Origin: an uncultured Clostridia bacterium
GTDB taxonomy: Bacteria > Bacillota_A > Clostridia > Christensenellales > Borkfalkiaceae
Reading direction: 5' to 3'
Assembly (NCBI GenBank): GCA_934292955.1
Contig: CAKQXZ010000013.1
Location: forward strand, 1 to 42,180
Length of the DNA: 42,180 bases
Part shown: one piece after another, positions 23,663 through 31,783 of the stretch
Position numbering within the stretch: the stretch's first letter is position 1
Layout of the letters: each line of letters opens with the position of its first letter
Translations under genes and position numbers: made by a program
Notes under the pieces: generated by a model
The model's input: only the letters and a program-made list of their open reading frames with translations
The model's database searches: none
Told to the model about the DNA's origin: nothing

Positions 23663-24880
23663 TCAGTTCTTTTCGTTAAGGCAAGCGATACCGGGAAGTT
23701 CTTTACCTTCGAGAAGTTCGAGCGAAGCGCCGCCACCCGTGGAAATGTGCGTCATCTTATCGGCATACCCGAGTTGAGCGACTGCGGCTGCACTGTCGCC
23801 GCCGCCGATGATGGTGGTTGCGCCCGTTGCTTCGGAAAGCGCTTTTGCTACCGCATTAGTGCCTGCGGCAAGAACGGGGTTTTCGAACACGCCCATAGGT
23901 CCGTTCCAGACAACCGTCTTTGCGCCTTTAACGACTTCGGCGTAAAGTTTTCTGGTCTTTTCGCCGATATCGAGACCTTCCTGATCGGCAGGAATGTCGG
24001 AAACGTCGTGCATTTCGGTTTCGATAGGAGCGTCGATAGGATCGGGGAAAGATTTAGCGGTAACTACGTCTACGGGGAGATATACTTTCTTGCCGAGAGC
24101 CTTAGCCTTTTCGAGCATTTCTTTGCAGTATGCGATCTGGCTGTCGTCTACAAGAGAAGTACCGACCTCGTAGCCTTCGCCTTTAAGGAAGGTATAAGCC
24201 ATACCGCCGCCGATAACGAGCGTGTCGCACTTATCGAGCAGGTTGGATATAACTTTGAGCTTATCGGCAACTTTCGCACCGCCGAGAACCGCAACGAACG
24301 GTCTTTCGGGATGTTCGAGTGCGCCGCCCATAACGGTGAGTTCTTTCTGAATAAGGAATCCGCAGACGGCGGTTTTAACATAGCCCTGCTCTACGATAGC
24401 GGCGGTGGAACCGTGCGAACGATGCGCGGTACCGAATGCGTCGTTTACGAAAATATCGCAGTAGCTTGCGAGTTTTTTGCAGAACGCGGGATCACGCGCT
24501 TCTTCGCCCGCTTCGAAACGGGTGTTTTCGAGAAGAACGACTTCGCCGTCTTTAACGTTGGCGACAGCCGCATCTGCGGAAGGTCCGATAACGTCGGTAG
24601 CGAAAGTAACTTTCTGACCGAGAATTTCGGAAAGTCTTTCGGCAACCGGTTTAAGACTGTATTTAGCCACTACCTGCCCCTTGGGTTTACCCATGTGCGA
24701 GCAAAGAATGACTTTTGCTTTATGATCGATAAGGTATTTGATCGTGGGCAATGCGCCGTTGATTCTGTTTTCGTCGGTGATCTTGCCGTCTTTCATCGGG
24801 ACGTTGAAGTCCACTCTTACAAGACATTTCTTGCCGGCTACGTCTACGTCGGTAACCGACATTTTGTTGAGCATACTCAT
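23663..24880 (-). CDS. pgk: Phosphoglycerate kinase
   Basis: A 405-residue glycolytic enzyme that transfers phosphate between 1,3-bisphosphoglycerate and ADP. Seen: [16 protein letters not shown] with the substrate-binding region, [38 protein letters not shown], and the C-terminal GGGDSAAAV and [17 protein letters not shown] 24880 lies 10 bp after AAGGAG; a TTG two codons earlier is possible. It stands alone, with its own promoter and terminator; gap is not adjacent. Confidence 0.97.
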   Translation of the reverse strand: MSMLNKMSVTDVDVAGKKCLVRVDFNVPMKDGKITDENRINGALPTIKYLIDHKAKVILCSHMGKPKGQVVAKYSLKPVAERLSEILGQKVTFATDVIGPSADAAVANVKDGEVVLLENTRFEAGEEARDPAFCKKLASYCDIFVNDAFGTAHRSHGSTAAIVEQGYVKTAVCGFLIQKELTVMGGALEHPERPFVAVLGGAKVADKLKVISNLLDKCDTLVIGGGMAYTFLKGEGYEVGTSLVDDSQIAYCKEMLEKAKALGKKVYLPVDVVTAKSFPDPIDAPIETEMHDVSDIPADQEGLDIGEKTRKLYAEVVKGAKTVVWNGPMGVFENPVLAAGTNAVAKALSEATGATTIIGGGDSAAAVAQLGYADKMTHISTGGGASLELLEGKELPGIACLNEKN

Positions 24881-24914
24881 ATTCAAAACACTCCTTATGT
24901 TTTTTCCTATAAAA

Positions 24915-24943
24915 TATTAACACCCGAGAAAAATAATGTCAAA
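24915..24943 (-). promoter_or_regulatory. Sigma-A promoter of pgk
   Basis: Minus strand TTGACA (24943-24938), 17-bp spacer, TAATAT (24920-24915). Confidence 0.88.
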
Positions 24944-25059
24944 CGTTTTAACTTGCTTGTCCGTTTTATTTGCCGTTTGTGTAACTACCGTAAACAGTTT
25001 ACGAAGGCGACGGCGGGCGACGAACAGGCAGACGAGCGTTTTACCCGTAAACGGCGAGG

Positions 25060-25380
25060 TCAGCCGACAATTGTAATTTCGGATATGTCGTCGATAAAAA
25101 CTTTTACTATGCCGACATAAAAATAGCCGACGGTAAAGTTTATTTCGGTTACCGCGCCGCACTCTTTGCGATATCTCGTTTTATCGTAGAACGTGACTTT
25201 TATAAAATCGTTTTTTGTGAGTTTTGCAAGCGTGTGCGAAATTGCGGCGGCATCGTCTTCGCCGAGATCGCGCTTTTCTTCGTGAAATGAAAGCTCTTCT
25301 TCGAGCATTTCGTCAAATCCCCTGAGTGCGGCAAACGGCATGAACTGTACCGCACGCTCGGGTTTAGTCGTCTTCTTCAC
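25060..25380 (-). CDS. YolD-like protein
   Basis: 106 residues. RAVQFMPFAALRGFDEMLEEE near the N-terminus is the hallmark of YolD-like proteins, which in Bacillota are encoded next to UvrX/YqjW-type Y-family polymerases, as here. The C-terminal half is strand-rich (FIKVTFYDKTRYRKECGAVTEI). It overlaps the polymerase gene by 17 bp, so the two are coupled and share SOS control. A role as a polymerase accessory factor is inferred from the context. Confidence 0.85.
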   Translation of the reverse strand: MKKTTKPERAVQFMPFAALRGFDEMLEEELSFHEEKRDLGEDDAAAISHTLAKLTKNDFIKVTFYDKTRYRKECGAVTEINFTVGYFYVGIVKVFIDDISEITIVG

Positions 25381-26641
25381 CTCCGTTGTGTCCCCCTATA
25401 AGTTTATTTCTTACACGCGCCGTGGCTTCGGCACGCAGGTCGGTTCCGCGCAAAATAGCGTTTTTGCCGTGCTTTTGTTTGATTTTTATTACAGCGTCTA
25501 TGGCGTGGTTTTCTTTTTCGACCTTTTTGCGGTCGCACAACAGATCGTAGGTGGCAAAGTCTTCATTCATGAGATTTACCGCGCCGACGGTTATGCGGCG
25601 AATAGGATATTCTTTATTGACGGTGGAACGATAAATTTCTTCGAACGCAGACTTTAACGCCGAGTACGAACGTGTGTAGCCGCCCGCGAGTTTTTTGGTG
25701 CCGCCGCTGTGACCGTGGACATCCTTGGAATAGCCGATATAAAGATACACTCCGCTTGCGACAAGCCCCTTTTCGGCAAGTTCCTGCGCCAGAAAGTCAG
25801 CCATTTCTTTTACTACCGTTAGCGCGTTTTCGTAAGTGTAATCGGAAAAAAGTATCTGCCCGTTGGATATGGAACGGCTTTTGGATTTGTAATTTTGAAT
25901 ATCCGCTATAGTGCAAGGCTCTTCGCCGTGCGAATGGTCGATAAGATATTCTGCGTTTACGCCGAACTCTTTGTATAAAAGGTCTTCGTCGCAAGCGGCA
26001 ACGCCCGCAAGATCGTAAATACCGAACTTTTCGAGCCGCTTGGCAATCCCCCTGCCTACGTTCCAGATATCGGTTATAGGACGGTGACGGCGGGTCGTTC
26101 TGAAAAATATGCGCCTGTCGAGATAACCTATGCCGTCGGGCGCGTGCTTGGCTTCTATATCGAGCGCGACTTTGGCAAGAAACAAATTGGTGCCGATTCC
26201 GCAAGTTGCGGTTATACCCGTTTCGGCAAAAACGGCGTTTCTGAGCGAACGGGCAAAACCGTAACCGTCGGTCTTGTATAGTTTGAGATAGCCCGTTGCA
26301 TCGATAAAACATTCGTCGATAGAATAGACGTGAACATCCGCTTTATCGACAAACCTTAAATATATAGAATATATCTTTGCCGAATAGCGCATGTACGTTT
26401 TCATTCGCGGTTTGGCGATTTCATACTTTATACCCGCGGGAATTTCAAAAAGACGACAACGATTTTTTACCCCCGCACTCTTCATTGCGGGAGTTACGGC
26501 AAGGCATATCGCGCCGCGACCGCGGTCGGGATCGGCTACGACTAAGTTGTCTTTCATAGGATCGAGTCCGCGCTCTACCGCTTCTACCGACGCGTAGAAC
26601 GACTTGAGATCGATGCAGACGAATGTTCTTTCTTCTTCCAA
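25364..26641 (-). CDS. Y-family DNA polymerase (UvrX/UmuC-like)
   Basis: A 425-residue translesion polymerase that copies damaged DNA. Metal-binding motifs are CIDLKSFYASVE (D11) and YSIDECFID (D109, E110). TCGIGTNLFLAKVALDIEAK and WNVGRGIAKRLEKFGI (helix-hairpin-helix) follow, then the little-finger region. Start is TTG 26641 with AAGGAA 9 bp upstream; no better in-frame ATG exists. A LexA box sits inside its promoter. No beta-clamp motif was identified with certainty at the C-terminus (KLIGGHNGGEEDD). Downstream and overlapping is the yolD-like gene. Confidence 0.93.
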   Translation of the reverse strand: MEEERTFVCIDLKSFYASVEAVERGLDPMKDNLVVADPDRGRGAICLAVTPAMKSAGVKNRCRLFEIPAGIKYEIAKPRMKTYMRYSAKIYSIYLRFVDKADVHVYSIDECFIDATGYLKLYKTDGYGFARSLRNAVFAETGITATCGIGTNLFLAKVALDIEAKHAPDGIGYLDRRIFFRTTRRHRPITDIWNVGRGIAKRLEKFGIYDLAGVAACDEDLLYKEFGVNAEYLIDHSHGEEPCTIADIQNYKSKSRSISNGQILFSDYTYENALTVVKEMADFLAQELAEKGLVASGVYLYIGYSKDVHGHSGGTKKLAGGYTRSYSALKSAFEEIYRSTVNKEYPIRRITVGAVNLMNEDFATYDLLCDRKKVEKENHAIDAVIKIKQKHGKNAILRGTDLRAEATARVRNKLIGGHNGGEEDD

Positions 26642-26719
26642 AACGCTCTATTCCTTTTTTATCCGAATTGCCGCCGTTTTATACGTTCGGGCGGGTTATC
26701 TTTCTTTAGAATTGCTTAT

Positions 26720-26748
26720 ATTTTAACATGCAAACATTTGTTCGTCAA
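26720..26748 (-). promoter_or_regulatory. Promoter of the Y-polymerase/YolD operon
   Basis: Minus strand TTGACG (26748-26743), 17-bp spacer, TAAAAT (26725-26720). Confidence 0.83.
26731..26744 (-). promoter_or_regulatory. LexA (DinR-type) SOS box
   Basis: Minus strand CGAACAAATGTTTG, fitting the Bacillota CGAAC-N4-GTTYG consensus, placed between and overlapping the -35 and -10 boxes, where bound LexA would block polymerase. Confidence 0.83.
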
Positions 26749-26794
26749 GTTTAGTATGGGCGGATTGGTGAAGAATTATCGCGGGTCGATTTAC

Positions 26795-26886
26795 GGCAAG
26801 GGTGCGGCGTGATTATCAGAATGTGCGGCACTGCGTGCCCGGATCCTTCGTAAGCGGAGCAAGTGAGCGCGGCTCAGGATGACGAT
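26795..26886. repeat. Dispersed repeat unit A
   Basis: CCGGATCCTTCGTAAGCGGA, GCAAGTGAGCGCGGCTCAGG and ATGAC, with an upstream GATTATCAGAATGTGCGGC part. Together with the small-RNA locus it fills the 404-bp gap 26642-27045. Confidence 0.85.
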
Positions 26887-26910
26887 AACAAAGCGATAAA
26901 AACGGGGAAT

Positions 26911-26978
26911 AAAAAAATGCGACATGGAAATGCCGCATCGCTTAAAGCCGATCAGGAATAAACCGACTGATAAATTGT
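26911..26978 (-). ncRNA. Predicted small RNA divergent from the XRE gene
   Basis: A minus-strand promoter (TTGATA 27013-27008, 17 bp, TATAAT 26990-26985) predicts a start at about 26978. An intrinsic terminator follows: ATGCGGCAT (26938-26930), TTCC loop, ATGTCGCAT (26925-26917), then seven T. The product would be about 68 nt with a first weak stem ATCAG/CTGAT. No ribosome site or ORF is seen within it. It is not antisense to a recognised gene. Expression and function are inferred only from promoter and terminator. Confidence 0.55.
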
Positions 26979-26984
26979 AATACT

Positions 26985-27013
26985 ATTATATCCTACATTT
27001 CGTAGGATATCAA
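26985..27013 (-). promoter_or_regulatory. Strong promoter with operator in the spacer
   Basis: TTGATA and TATAAT are separated by exactly TCCTACGAAATGTAGGA (27007-26991), an inverted repeat. The symmetry extends to 9-bp arms (26988-26996 with 27002-27010, 5-nt centre). Likely repressed by the adjacent XRE protein. Confidence 0.7.
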
Positions 27014-27016
27014 ACA

Positions 27017-27044
27017 AAATGTAGGACTTACGATAAAATGTAGT
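27017..27044 (+). promoter_or_regulatory. Two further operator half-sites before the XRE gene
   Basis: AAATGTAGGA (27017-27026) and AAATGTAGT (27036-27044), 19 bp apart, both the reverse of the half-site TCCTACATTT at 26991-27000. The last one ends one base before the XRE ATG. A TAAAAT (27034-27039) placed six bases before the ATG could make the message leaderless. Confidence 0.55.
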
Positions 27045-27045
27045 T

Positions 27046-27258
27046 ATGAAAAACAATACGATCGGCATAAAAATTAAAGAATTACGCATTGAAAAGGGAC
27101 TTTCGCAACGCGAACTCGGCGAAAAGTTGGGCTTTTCTAATCAGACGATAAGTTTTTGGGAATCGGGAAAACGAGAGCCGTCGCTCGATTACGTTAAACA
27201 ACTTGCCGATTTCTTTAAGGTTTCGGCGGACTTTTTGCTCGGCATGTCGGAATTCTGA
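27046..27258 (+). CDS. XRE-family (Cro/CI-like) repressor
   Basis: 70 residues, essentially one helix-turn-helix domain: IKELRIEKGLSQRELGEKLG (11-30) then FSNQTISFWESGKREPSLDYVKQLADFFKVSADFLLG. Such small proteins bind as dimers to short inverted repeats. No ribosome site precedes the ATG. Inverted and direct operator sites lie immediately upstream and overlap a divergent promoter, so autoregulation plus control of the divergent small RNA is the simplest reading. A terminator follows, and no other gene is in the unit. Confidence 0.9.
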   Translation: MKNNTIGIKIKELRIEKGLSQRELGEKLGFSNQTISFWESGKREPSLDYVKQLADFFKVSADFLLGMSEF

Positions 27259-27354
27259 TTAAATCGGATTATATACGCCCCCCTGTTTTATAAACGCGAT
27301 AATAAACATTTTGTATAAACTTTATAAACGCGCCGAAAAACGCGCGGACAAAAA

Positions 27355-27396
27355 TAAAAGCAACGGACTTCGGAAAAAGAAATTCGTTGCTTTTTC
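27355..27396 (+). terminator. Terminator of the XRE gene
   Basis: AAAAGCAACG and TTCGTTGCTTTTT arms around a roughly 17-nt loop, about 100 bp after the stop. Confidence 0.8.
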
Positions 27397-27494
27397 ATTA
27401 TTAAATTTTCTATACTGCAATAAATGCCCGAGCGCAAAATACAACGCCGCACTAATTTTCAGCCGCCCGTTATAATTTACTTTATACCCTGACG

Positions 27495-29684
27495 TTACTT
27501 TTTGATTTCGGCTTTTTTGTTTTTAAGCACAAAGTAGCGAACAAAGAACGAGCCGACCGCCGCCGCTATGGCAAGTACCGCCGAAACAAACGGAGCGATT
27601 AAGGACACGGGTTGTTCGAGTTTGGCAAATGACGTGTAAACAAATATCGTAACGGCGACGTTTACAATCGCGCATACCGCGGGCAATACGCCTGTTACGG
27701 CAAGCGTGTCGCCGCCGTGAATATGCCTGCCGCAGAGTGCGAAACATATAAACAATCCGCAGAACAAAATGAGCGCAATGTCGGCATATAGCATCGTTAA
27801 TCCATAGTTCAGCGAATAATTCATGATCTTTCTGTTATTGCTGAGTTCAAGGAGCAATCTGTCTTTTTCGATCATCGCGTCGATATCGTTGGGCGATTCG
27901 GCAATGCGGACGTCGCACGTTTCGATCTGATAAAGAAGTTCTTCTTCGGTAAGCGAACACTTCTGAATGGACGAAAGCAACGGGAGCGCGTCGGCTGTAA
28001 ACGAATTGTAATTTTTGATTTCGTAAAGACCGCTTTCGTCGTTTTTGACGTATACTTCGACGAGAGATTCGGAGTTTTGCCCGACTGCCAGACAACTCGC
28101 CAACGGAACCATGCATAAAGCAATGCCAGCAACCGCAAGAGCAAGAACGCGTTCCATCATCGGCGCGCGTAATGCCCATTTGTCGGCAAAACGATCGACT
28201 TTGGCGGGCTTTTCAGCGCGTTCGGACAACGCTTTAAGCACAACCGCGGCAACCAAAAGTACAAGCGACAGCGTTATACCGATTATTGTTAACGTGTTGA
28301 AACCTAAAGATAATCTGAACGTGGCGGTTACGGCGTTTTTCTCTTTGAATATAACCGAAACGCTGCCGTAATCGGTGGCTTTAAGCATAAGCGCGCCGCA
28401 GAAATAGGAAACTACCGTGCCAACCGCGCCGAGCATGCCGAACGACTTTTTATCCTTAAGACCTTTTACAAACTGATATACGGCAAGCGCAAAGAACCCG
28501 ACTACCGCTACGACGGTAAGTATGGCGATAACCGTCTGCGTTACGGAAATCGCTCTGTAGGCGGTGATGAGTTCGTCTACGACGTAAAAACCTTTTTCGG
28601 TTATGATATCGGGAATTTCGGAGCGCGAAAGGGTTTTGAAATAATAAAGCAGATTGTGGTTTTCGAAATAGCCGAAGATTTCGGGCGCAACGTTCCTTAC
28701 CTGCCCCACGCACCTTACGGATACGCCGACGAATATTGTTGCAATAAGCGAGATGACCGCAGCCGCGAACGAAACGTAAAAACTTATGGTTTTGAATTTT
28801 GACAAAGTATAAGTCGTCTGAGCGGCTTTTTCTTCGCGTTCTTTTTCGAGTATTTCGGCTTGAGCCTGTTTTGCTTCGAACATTTTGCGGAGTTCGTCTT
28901 CGGAGCCGGTTTCGAGCACGCCCGATTCAAAGCCCGTAAATTCCGCGGATTTCGATTGCGCTTTTACATCGGCGGCATTCGCAGTATTTTCGGGAGCGAC
29001 GTCGCCCGTTTTATCGCACAGCATTAAAACGCCGATTATGACGTTAATGAACAATAAACTGCAGATCTTGAAACCCGTGCTTACGTCTTTGCCGCTTTGT
29101 ACCTTTTTAAGATAATGGCTTGCCATAGGCAATATCCAGATCAGCGGAAAGATATAAAAACCAACCACACAGCATTCGATAATAAGAAACACTCTGATAA
29201 CCGCGCGCATTCCCGTAAGTTTTACACGATTTTGTTTTGCAGACGATTTTTCAGACGCTTTTACCGGCGTTTTTTCTGCGGGCGGTTCGACGTTTGTCTG
29301 CGCGATTTCTGCGGATACTTGTGCGTTTTCTCTATTTGTTTGCGTATTTTCCGCAGTAGCGGGCGCCGCGTTTTCGGATTGCGTTTCTCCGGTTTGTTCG
29401 GCTTTTTTTGCGGCAAGTTCTTGCTTTTTACGCTCTTTTTCGGCTGCAAGTTCCTGCTTGCGAAGAGCCTTTTCTTCAGCCGCCTGCTGCTTTTTTTCGA
29501 CAGCGGATTCGACTGCGGAATCGGTTGCGGCAAAGTTTTCGTTGTTTTGCGATTGCTCGCGATTTTCGGTTGCAGCGTTATCCTTTACCGAATAATCGTC
29601 GGCAGAACGACATTCGCCCTTGCAAATAGGACAGCGTTCTGCGCCGTCGGGCAATATCGATCCGCATTTTTCGCAATATTTCAT
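27495..29684 (-). CDS. Zinc-ribbon, coiled-coil multi-span membrane protein
   Basis: 729 residues. An N-terminal zinc ribbon (YCEKCG, C4/C7, and CPIC, C18/C21) is followed by a charged coiled-coil stretch rich in Lys/Glu/Ala (about 60-100) and an Ala/Thr/Glu-rich linker to about 155. Two hydrophobic segments follow (about 160-225), a second coiled coil (EDELRKMFEAKQAQAEILEKEREEKA, broken here: 258-283), then about eight more spans. A soluble insert with a short helical hairpin lies near 560-620. No known enzyme motif was found. Strong ribosome site (AAGGAG), own promoter and a long structured leader. It resembles unclassified zinc-ribbon membrane proteins of Bacillota; function unknown. Confidence 0.78.
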   Translation of the reverse strand: MKYCEKCGSILPDGAERCPICKGECRSADDYSVKDNAATENREQSQNNENFAATDSAVESAVEKKQQAAEEKALRKQELAAEKERKKQELAAKKAEQTGETQSENAAPATAENTQTNRENAQVSAEIAQTNVEPPAEKTPVKASEKSSAKQNRVKLTGMRAVIRVFLIIECCVVGFYIFPLIWILPMASHYLKKVQSGKDVSTGFKICSLLFINVIIGVLMLCDKTGDVAPENTANAADVKAQSKSAEFTGFESGVLETGSEDELRKMFEAKQAQAEILEKEREEKAAQTTYTLSKFKTISFYVSFAAAVISLIATIFVGVSVRCVGQVRNVAPEIFGYFENHNLLYYFKTLSRSEIPDIITEKGFYVVDELITAYRAISVTQTVIAILTVVAVVGFFALAVYQFVKGLKDKKSFGMLGAVGTVVSYFCGALMLKATDYGSVSVIFKEKNAVTATFRLSLGFNTLTIIGITLSLVLLVAAVVLKALSERAEKPAKVDRFADKWALRAPMMERVLALAVAGIALCMVPLASCLAVGQNSESLVEVYVKNDESGLYEIKNYNSFTADALPLLSSIQKCSLTEEELLYQIETCDVRIAESPNDIDAMIEKDRLLLELSNNRKIMNYSLNYGLTMLYADIALILFCGLFICFALCGRHIHGGDTLAVTGVLPAVCAIVNVAVTIFVYTSFAKLEQPVSLIAPFVSAVLAIAAAVGSFFVRYFVLKNKKAEIKK

Positions 29685-29760
29685 AATTTTCTCCTTAGAG
29701 CAAACATAATCGGGTGAGAGATTTGATTTTTTTGCGTTATCGTGTTAAAATAAGCAAAGT

Positions 29761-29819
29761 AGTATGTGCGTGCCTTTGTTGCGGCTTGTTGCGCCCGCCC
29801 GAGCATGCGCACAAATACT
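29761..29819 (-). other. Structured 5' leader of the zinc-ribbon gene
   Basis: Minus strand AGTAT-TT-GTGCG (29819-29808) pairs with CGCAC-ATACT (29770-29761), with an inner GGC/GCC stem. The promoter predicts a start near 29822, so the mRNA would begin at this stem. Confidence 0.5.
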
Positions 29820-29828
29820 ATACTTCTT

Positions 29829-29856
29829 ATTATACTTTAATTGCGGCTAAATTCAA
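29829..29856 (-). promoter_or_regulatory. Promoter of the zinc-ribbon membrane gene
   Basis: Minus strand TTGAAT (29856-29851), 16-bp spacer, TATAAT (29834-29829). Confidence 0.7.
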
Positions 29857-29872
29857 AACATTTTTCTGCCGT

Positions 29873-29901
29873 TTGCGAACAAAAAAGTGCAATTATATAA
29901 A
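29873..29901 (+). promoter_or_regulatory. Possible promoter of the exonuclease gene
   Basis: Plus strand TTGCGA (29873-29878), 17-bp spacer, TATAAA (29896-29901). Moderate match. Confidence 0.5.
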
Positions 29902-29934
29902 AAACTATCGCAAAAACGGCAAGGATTGATAAAA

Positions 29935-30531
29935 ATGATTATAATTTTCGACACCGAAACGACGGGGTTGCGCCCGGGCAGAATAATTCAACTTTCGTAC
30001 ATAATGATTTCGGATACGGAAGTCAAGGGCAAAAATTTCTTTTTTTATACGAGCTACATAGAGCCGTCTGCCGTTGCGGTACACGGAATTTCGGTTGAAA
30101 AACTTGCGGCACTTTCGGGCGGACACACTTTTTCGGAACACCTTGACGAAATAGACGACGATTTCAGAGCCGCATCTTTGGCGGTCGCGCACAATTTTCC
30201 GTTCGATTTTTCGTTTATGACAGCAGAGTTCGGTTATGAATCGCGGATATTCCGATACAACGAGCAGTACGACACGATGAGAGAGTTGAAATACAAGGTC
30301 GGGCTGCCGTCGCCTAACGGACACGGAAGATTCAAATACCCAAAACTTATAGAACTTGCCGATTTTTATGAGATTTACGATTACGACGTAACGAGAAAAA
30401 GCATTGAACTTTTCGGAAACGGAGCGGCAAGTCATGACGCGCGATTCGACGTAACGCAGACTTATATGTCTCTTTTTGCAGCGGCGGAAAAAGACGAAAA
30501 ACTAAAAGAAAAACTTGAAAAATATTTATAG
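29935..30531 (+). CDS. DnaQ-like 3'-5' exonuclease
   Basis: 198 residues with the DEDDh exonuclease pattern: Exo I FDTETTGL (5-12, Asp6/Glu8), Exo II AHNFPFDFSFM, and Exo III HDARFD near residue 165. It is stand-alone, without polymerase or helicase domains, so a role as a proofreading-like or RNA/DNA trimming nuclease cannot be specified. ATG 29935 follows AAGGATTG and gives the usual short strand before the first Asp; a start 16 codons earlier is rejected. It shares a hairpin terminator region with the convergent truA gene. Confidence 0.88.
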   Translation: MIIIFDTETTGLRPGRIIQLSYIMISDTEVKGKNFFFYTSYIEPSAVAVHGISVEKLAALSGGHTFSEHLDEIDDDFRAASLAVAHNFPFDFSFMTAEFGYESRIFRYNEQYDTMRELKYKVGLPSPNGHGRFKYPKLIELADFYEIYDYDVTRKSIELFGNGAASHDARFDVTQTYMSLFAAAEKDEKLKEKLEKYL

Positions 30532-30532
30532 A

Positions 30533-30577
30533 AAAACGCAGATAATCAACCTATAGGTCGGTTTTCTGCGCTTTTTG
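30533..30577. terminator. Shared terminator of exonuclease and truA, containing the 16-bp motif
   Basis: CGCAGA and TCTGCG arms enclose GATAATCAACCTATAGG (motif copy at 30540-30555, two mismatches). CTTTTTG follows on the plus strand and a T-run on the minus strand. Confidence 0.75.
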
Positions 30578-30584
30578 TTTGTTT

Positions 30585-31328
30585 TTAATATGTAACTTTA
30601 TATAAATACAACCCTTCGGGCGGCATTTTTTCGCCGACCTTTGATTTATCACCCGTAATTAACGCGTTAACTATCTCGTCTGAAGAAATTTTGTTTTTAC
30701 CCGCTTTTACGATCGTCCCAACGATATAACGAACCATATTATAAAGAAAACCTTTGCCGCATATGTAAAAACCGAATTCTCCCTTACCTTTTACGACGTC
30801 TATGGAAACGATTTCGCGCACGGTGGAGCCTACGTCGCCCGACGGAGTGCAGAATGCCGAAAAATCATGCTTACCGACGAAAAGTTGCGCCGTCCGTTTC
30901 ATCTTTTCGTAATCTAACACGGCGGGAACGTATGCGTACAGACCGTTTTTAAGCGGCGACGACACCGCACCCGTGTAGCATTTGTAAAGATAAGTTTTTG
31001 TTTTTACGTTGTAGCGCGCGTGGAATTTATCGGAAACTTCTTTAGCCGATTTTACCCTGATATCGTCGGGCAGCAAGGCGTTTACGCTTTCGGGAAGTTT
31101 CTTTACCGAAAGCAATGAATTATCAGGCAGATCGAGATGGGCGGTCTGCTCTATTGCATGCACGCCCGCATCAGTTCTGCCGCTGCAATAAACTTCGATA
31201 TCTGCGCCTATAAGTCGATTAAAGGCACTTTCGAGCGTTCCGCAGACGGTGGGAAGATCGCCGTTTCTCTGCCACCCGTAATATGCCGTACCCTTATATT
31301 CGACGGTTATCATTACATGTTTTGCCAT
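30585..31328 (-). CDS. truA: tRNA pseudouridine synthase A
   Basis: A 247-residue enzyme that makes pseudouridine at positions 38-40 of tRNA anticodon arms. N-terminal VEYKGTAYYGWQRN and catalytic CSGRTDAGVHA (Asp53) are diagnostic; KTYLYKCY, FLYNMVRYIVG and a PEGLYL C-terminal pattern follow. Its ATG overlaps the stop of the upstream small membrane gene by one base, so it is coupled. A sequence close to the dispersed 16-bp motif (31209-31224) falls inside this gene, at FNRLIGADI. Confidence 0.96.
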   Translation of the reverse strand: MAKHVMITVEYKGTAYYGWQRNGDLPTVCGTLESAFNRLIGADIEVYCSGRTDAGVHAIEQTAHLDLPDNSLLSVKKLPESVNALLPDDIRVKSAKEVSDKFHARYNVKTKTYLYKCYTGAVSSPLKNGLYAYVPAVLDYEKMKRTAQLFVGKHDFSAFCTPSGDVGSTVREIVSIDVVKGKGEFGFYICGKGFLYNMVRYIVGTIVKAGKNKISSDEIVNALITGDKSKVGEKMPPEGLYLYKVTY

Positions 31329-31720
31329 TACCTGCTACCCGTGCGTTTAAGGACGTATTCGCGGCTTATTCTTTCGAGTTCGCTTTTGTAAAACGCCGCT
31401 TTCTTTTTAAGGTGCGGGCAAAGGAATGCGAACCACACTACCGTCCATACGACGAGCAAACCCGCAACGACAAGCACGACTATGCCGAACCACTCGATTT
31501 TGTAGTCTTTTACGAGAATCATGCTTAGAATAAAGAACGCGCTCATTAAAAGAAAGCATACAAGGCAGAAGATTGTGGAAAACTTGACGGGACCGAACAA
31601 GTCGTTAATTTTAGACATACGCTTTGCGTAGACTTCGCGTTCGTTTCCGCTGATTTTGCCCGCGTCTGCCTTTTGTTTGATAGCCTTTTTATCGGCATTT
31701 TTGAATTCGTCTCTGATCAT
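31328..31720 (-). CDS. Two-span membrane protein of unknown function
   Basis: 130 residues. A charged N-terminal helix (about 1-38) precedes hydrophobic segments at about 47-69 and 76-99, then a charged tail (HLKKKAAFYKSELERISREY). No family was recognised. GGAGTGATTT before ATG 31720 is an acceptable ribosome site. It lies between uvrA (63 bp) and truA (1-bp overlap) and is probably co-transcribed with them. Confidence 0.75.
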   Translation of the reverse strand: MIRDEFKNADKKAIKQKADAGKISGNEREVYAKRMSKINDLFGPVKFSTIFCLVCFLLMSAFFILSMILVKDYKIEWFGIVVLVVAGLLVVWTVVWFAFLCPHLKKKAAFYKSELERISREYVLKRTGSR

Positions 31721-31783
31721 AAATCACTCCGCGGCGTTTTTCAGCCGTTTTATTCATTTGTTATTTTATTGCGGCAAGTCGGT

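Noticed and set aside
23747..25120. A 457-codon open frame on the plus strand opposite pgk
   Set aside because: It lies almost wholly antisense to pgk, has no domain pattern or ribosome site, and crosses the pgk promoter; it is a codon-bias shadow. Similar long antisense frames occur opposite RNase J, valS and the YwaF-ABC gene.
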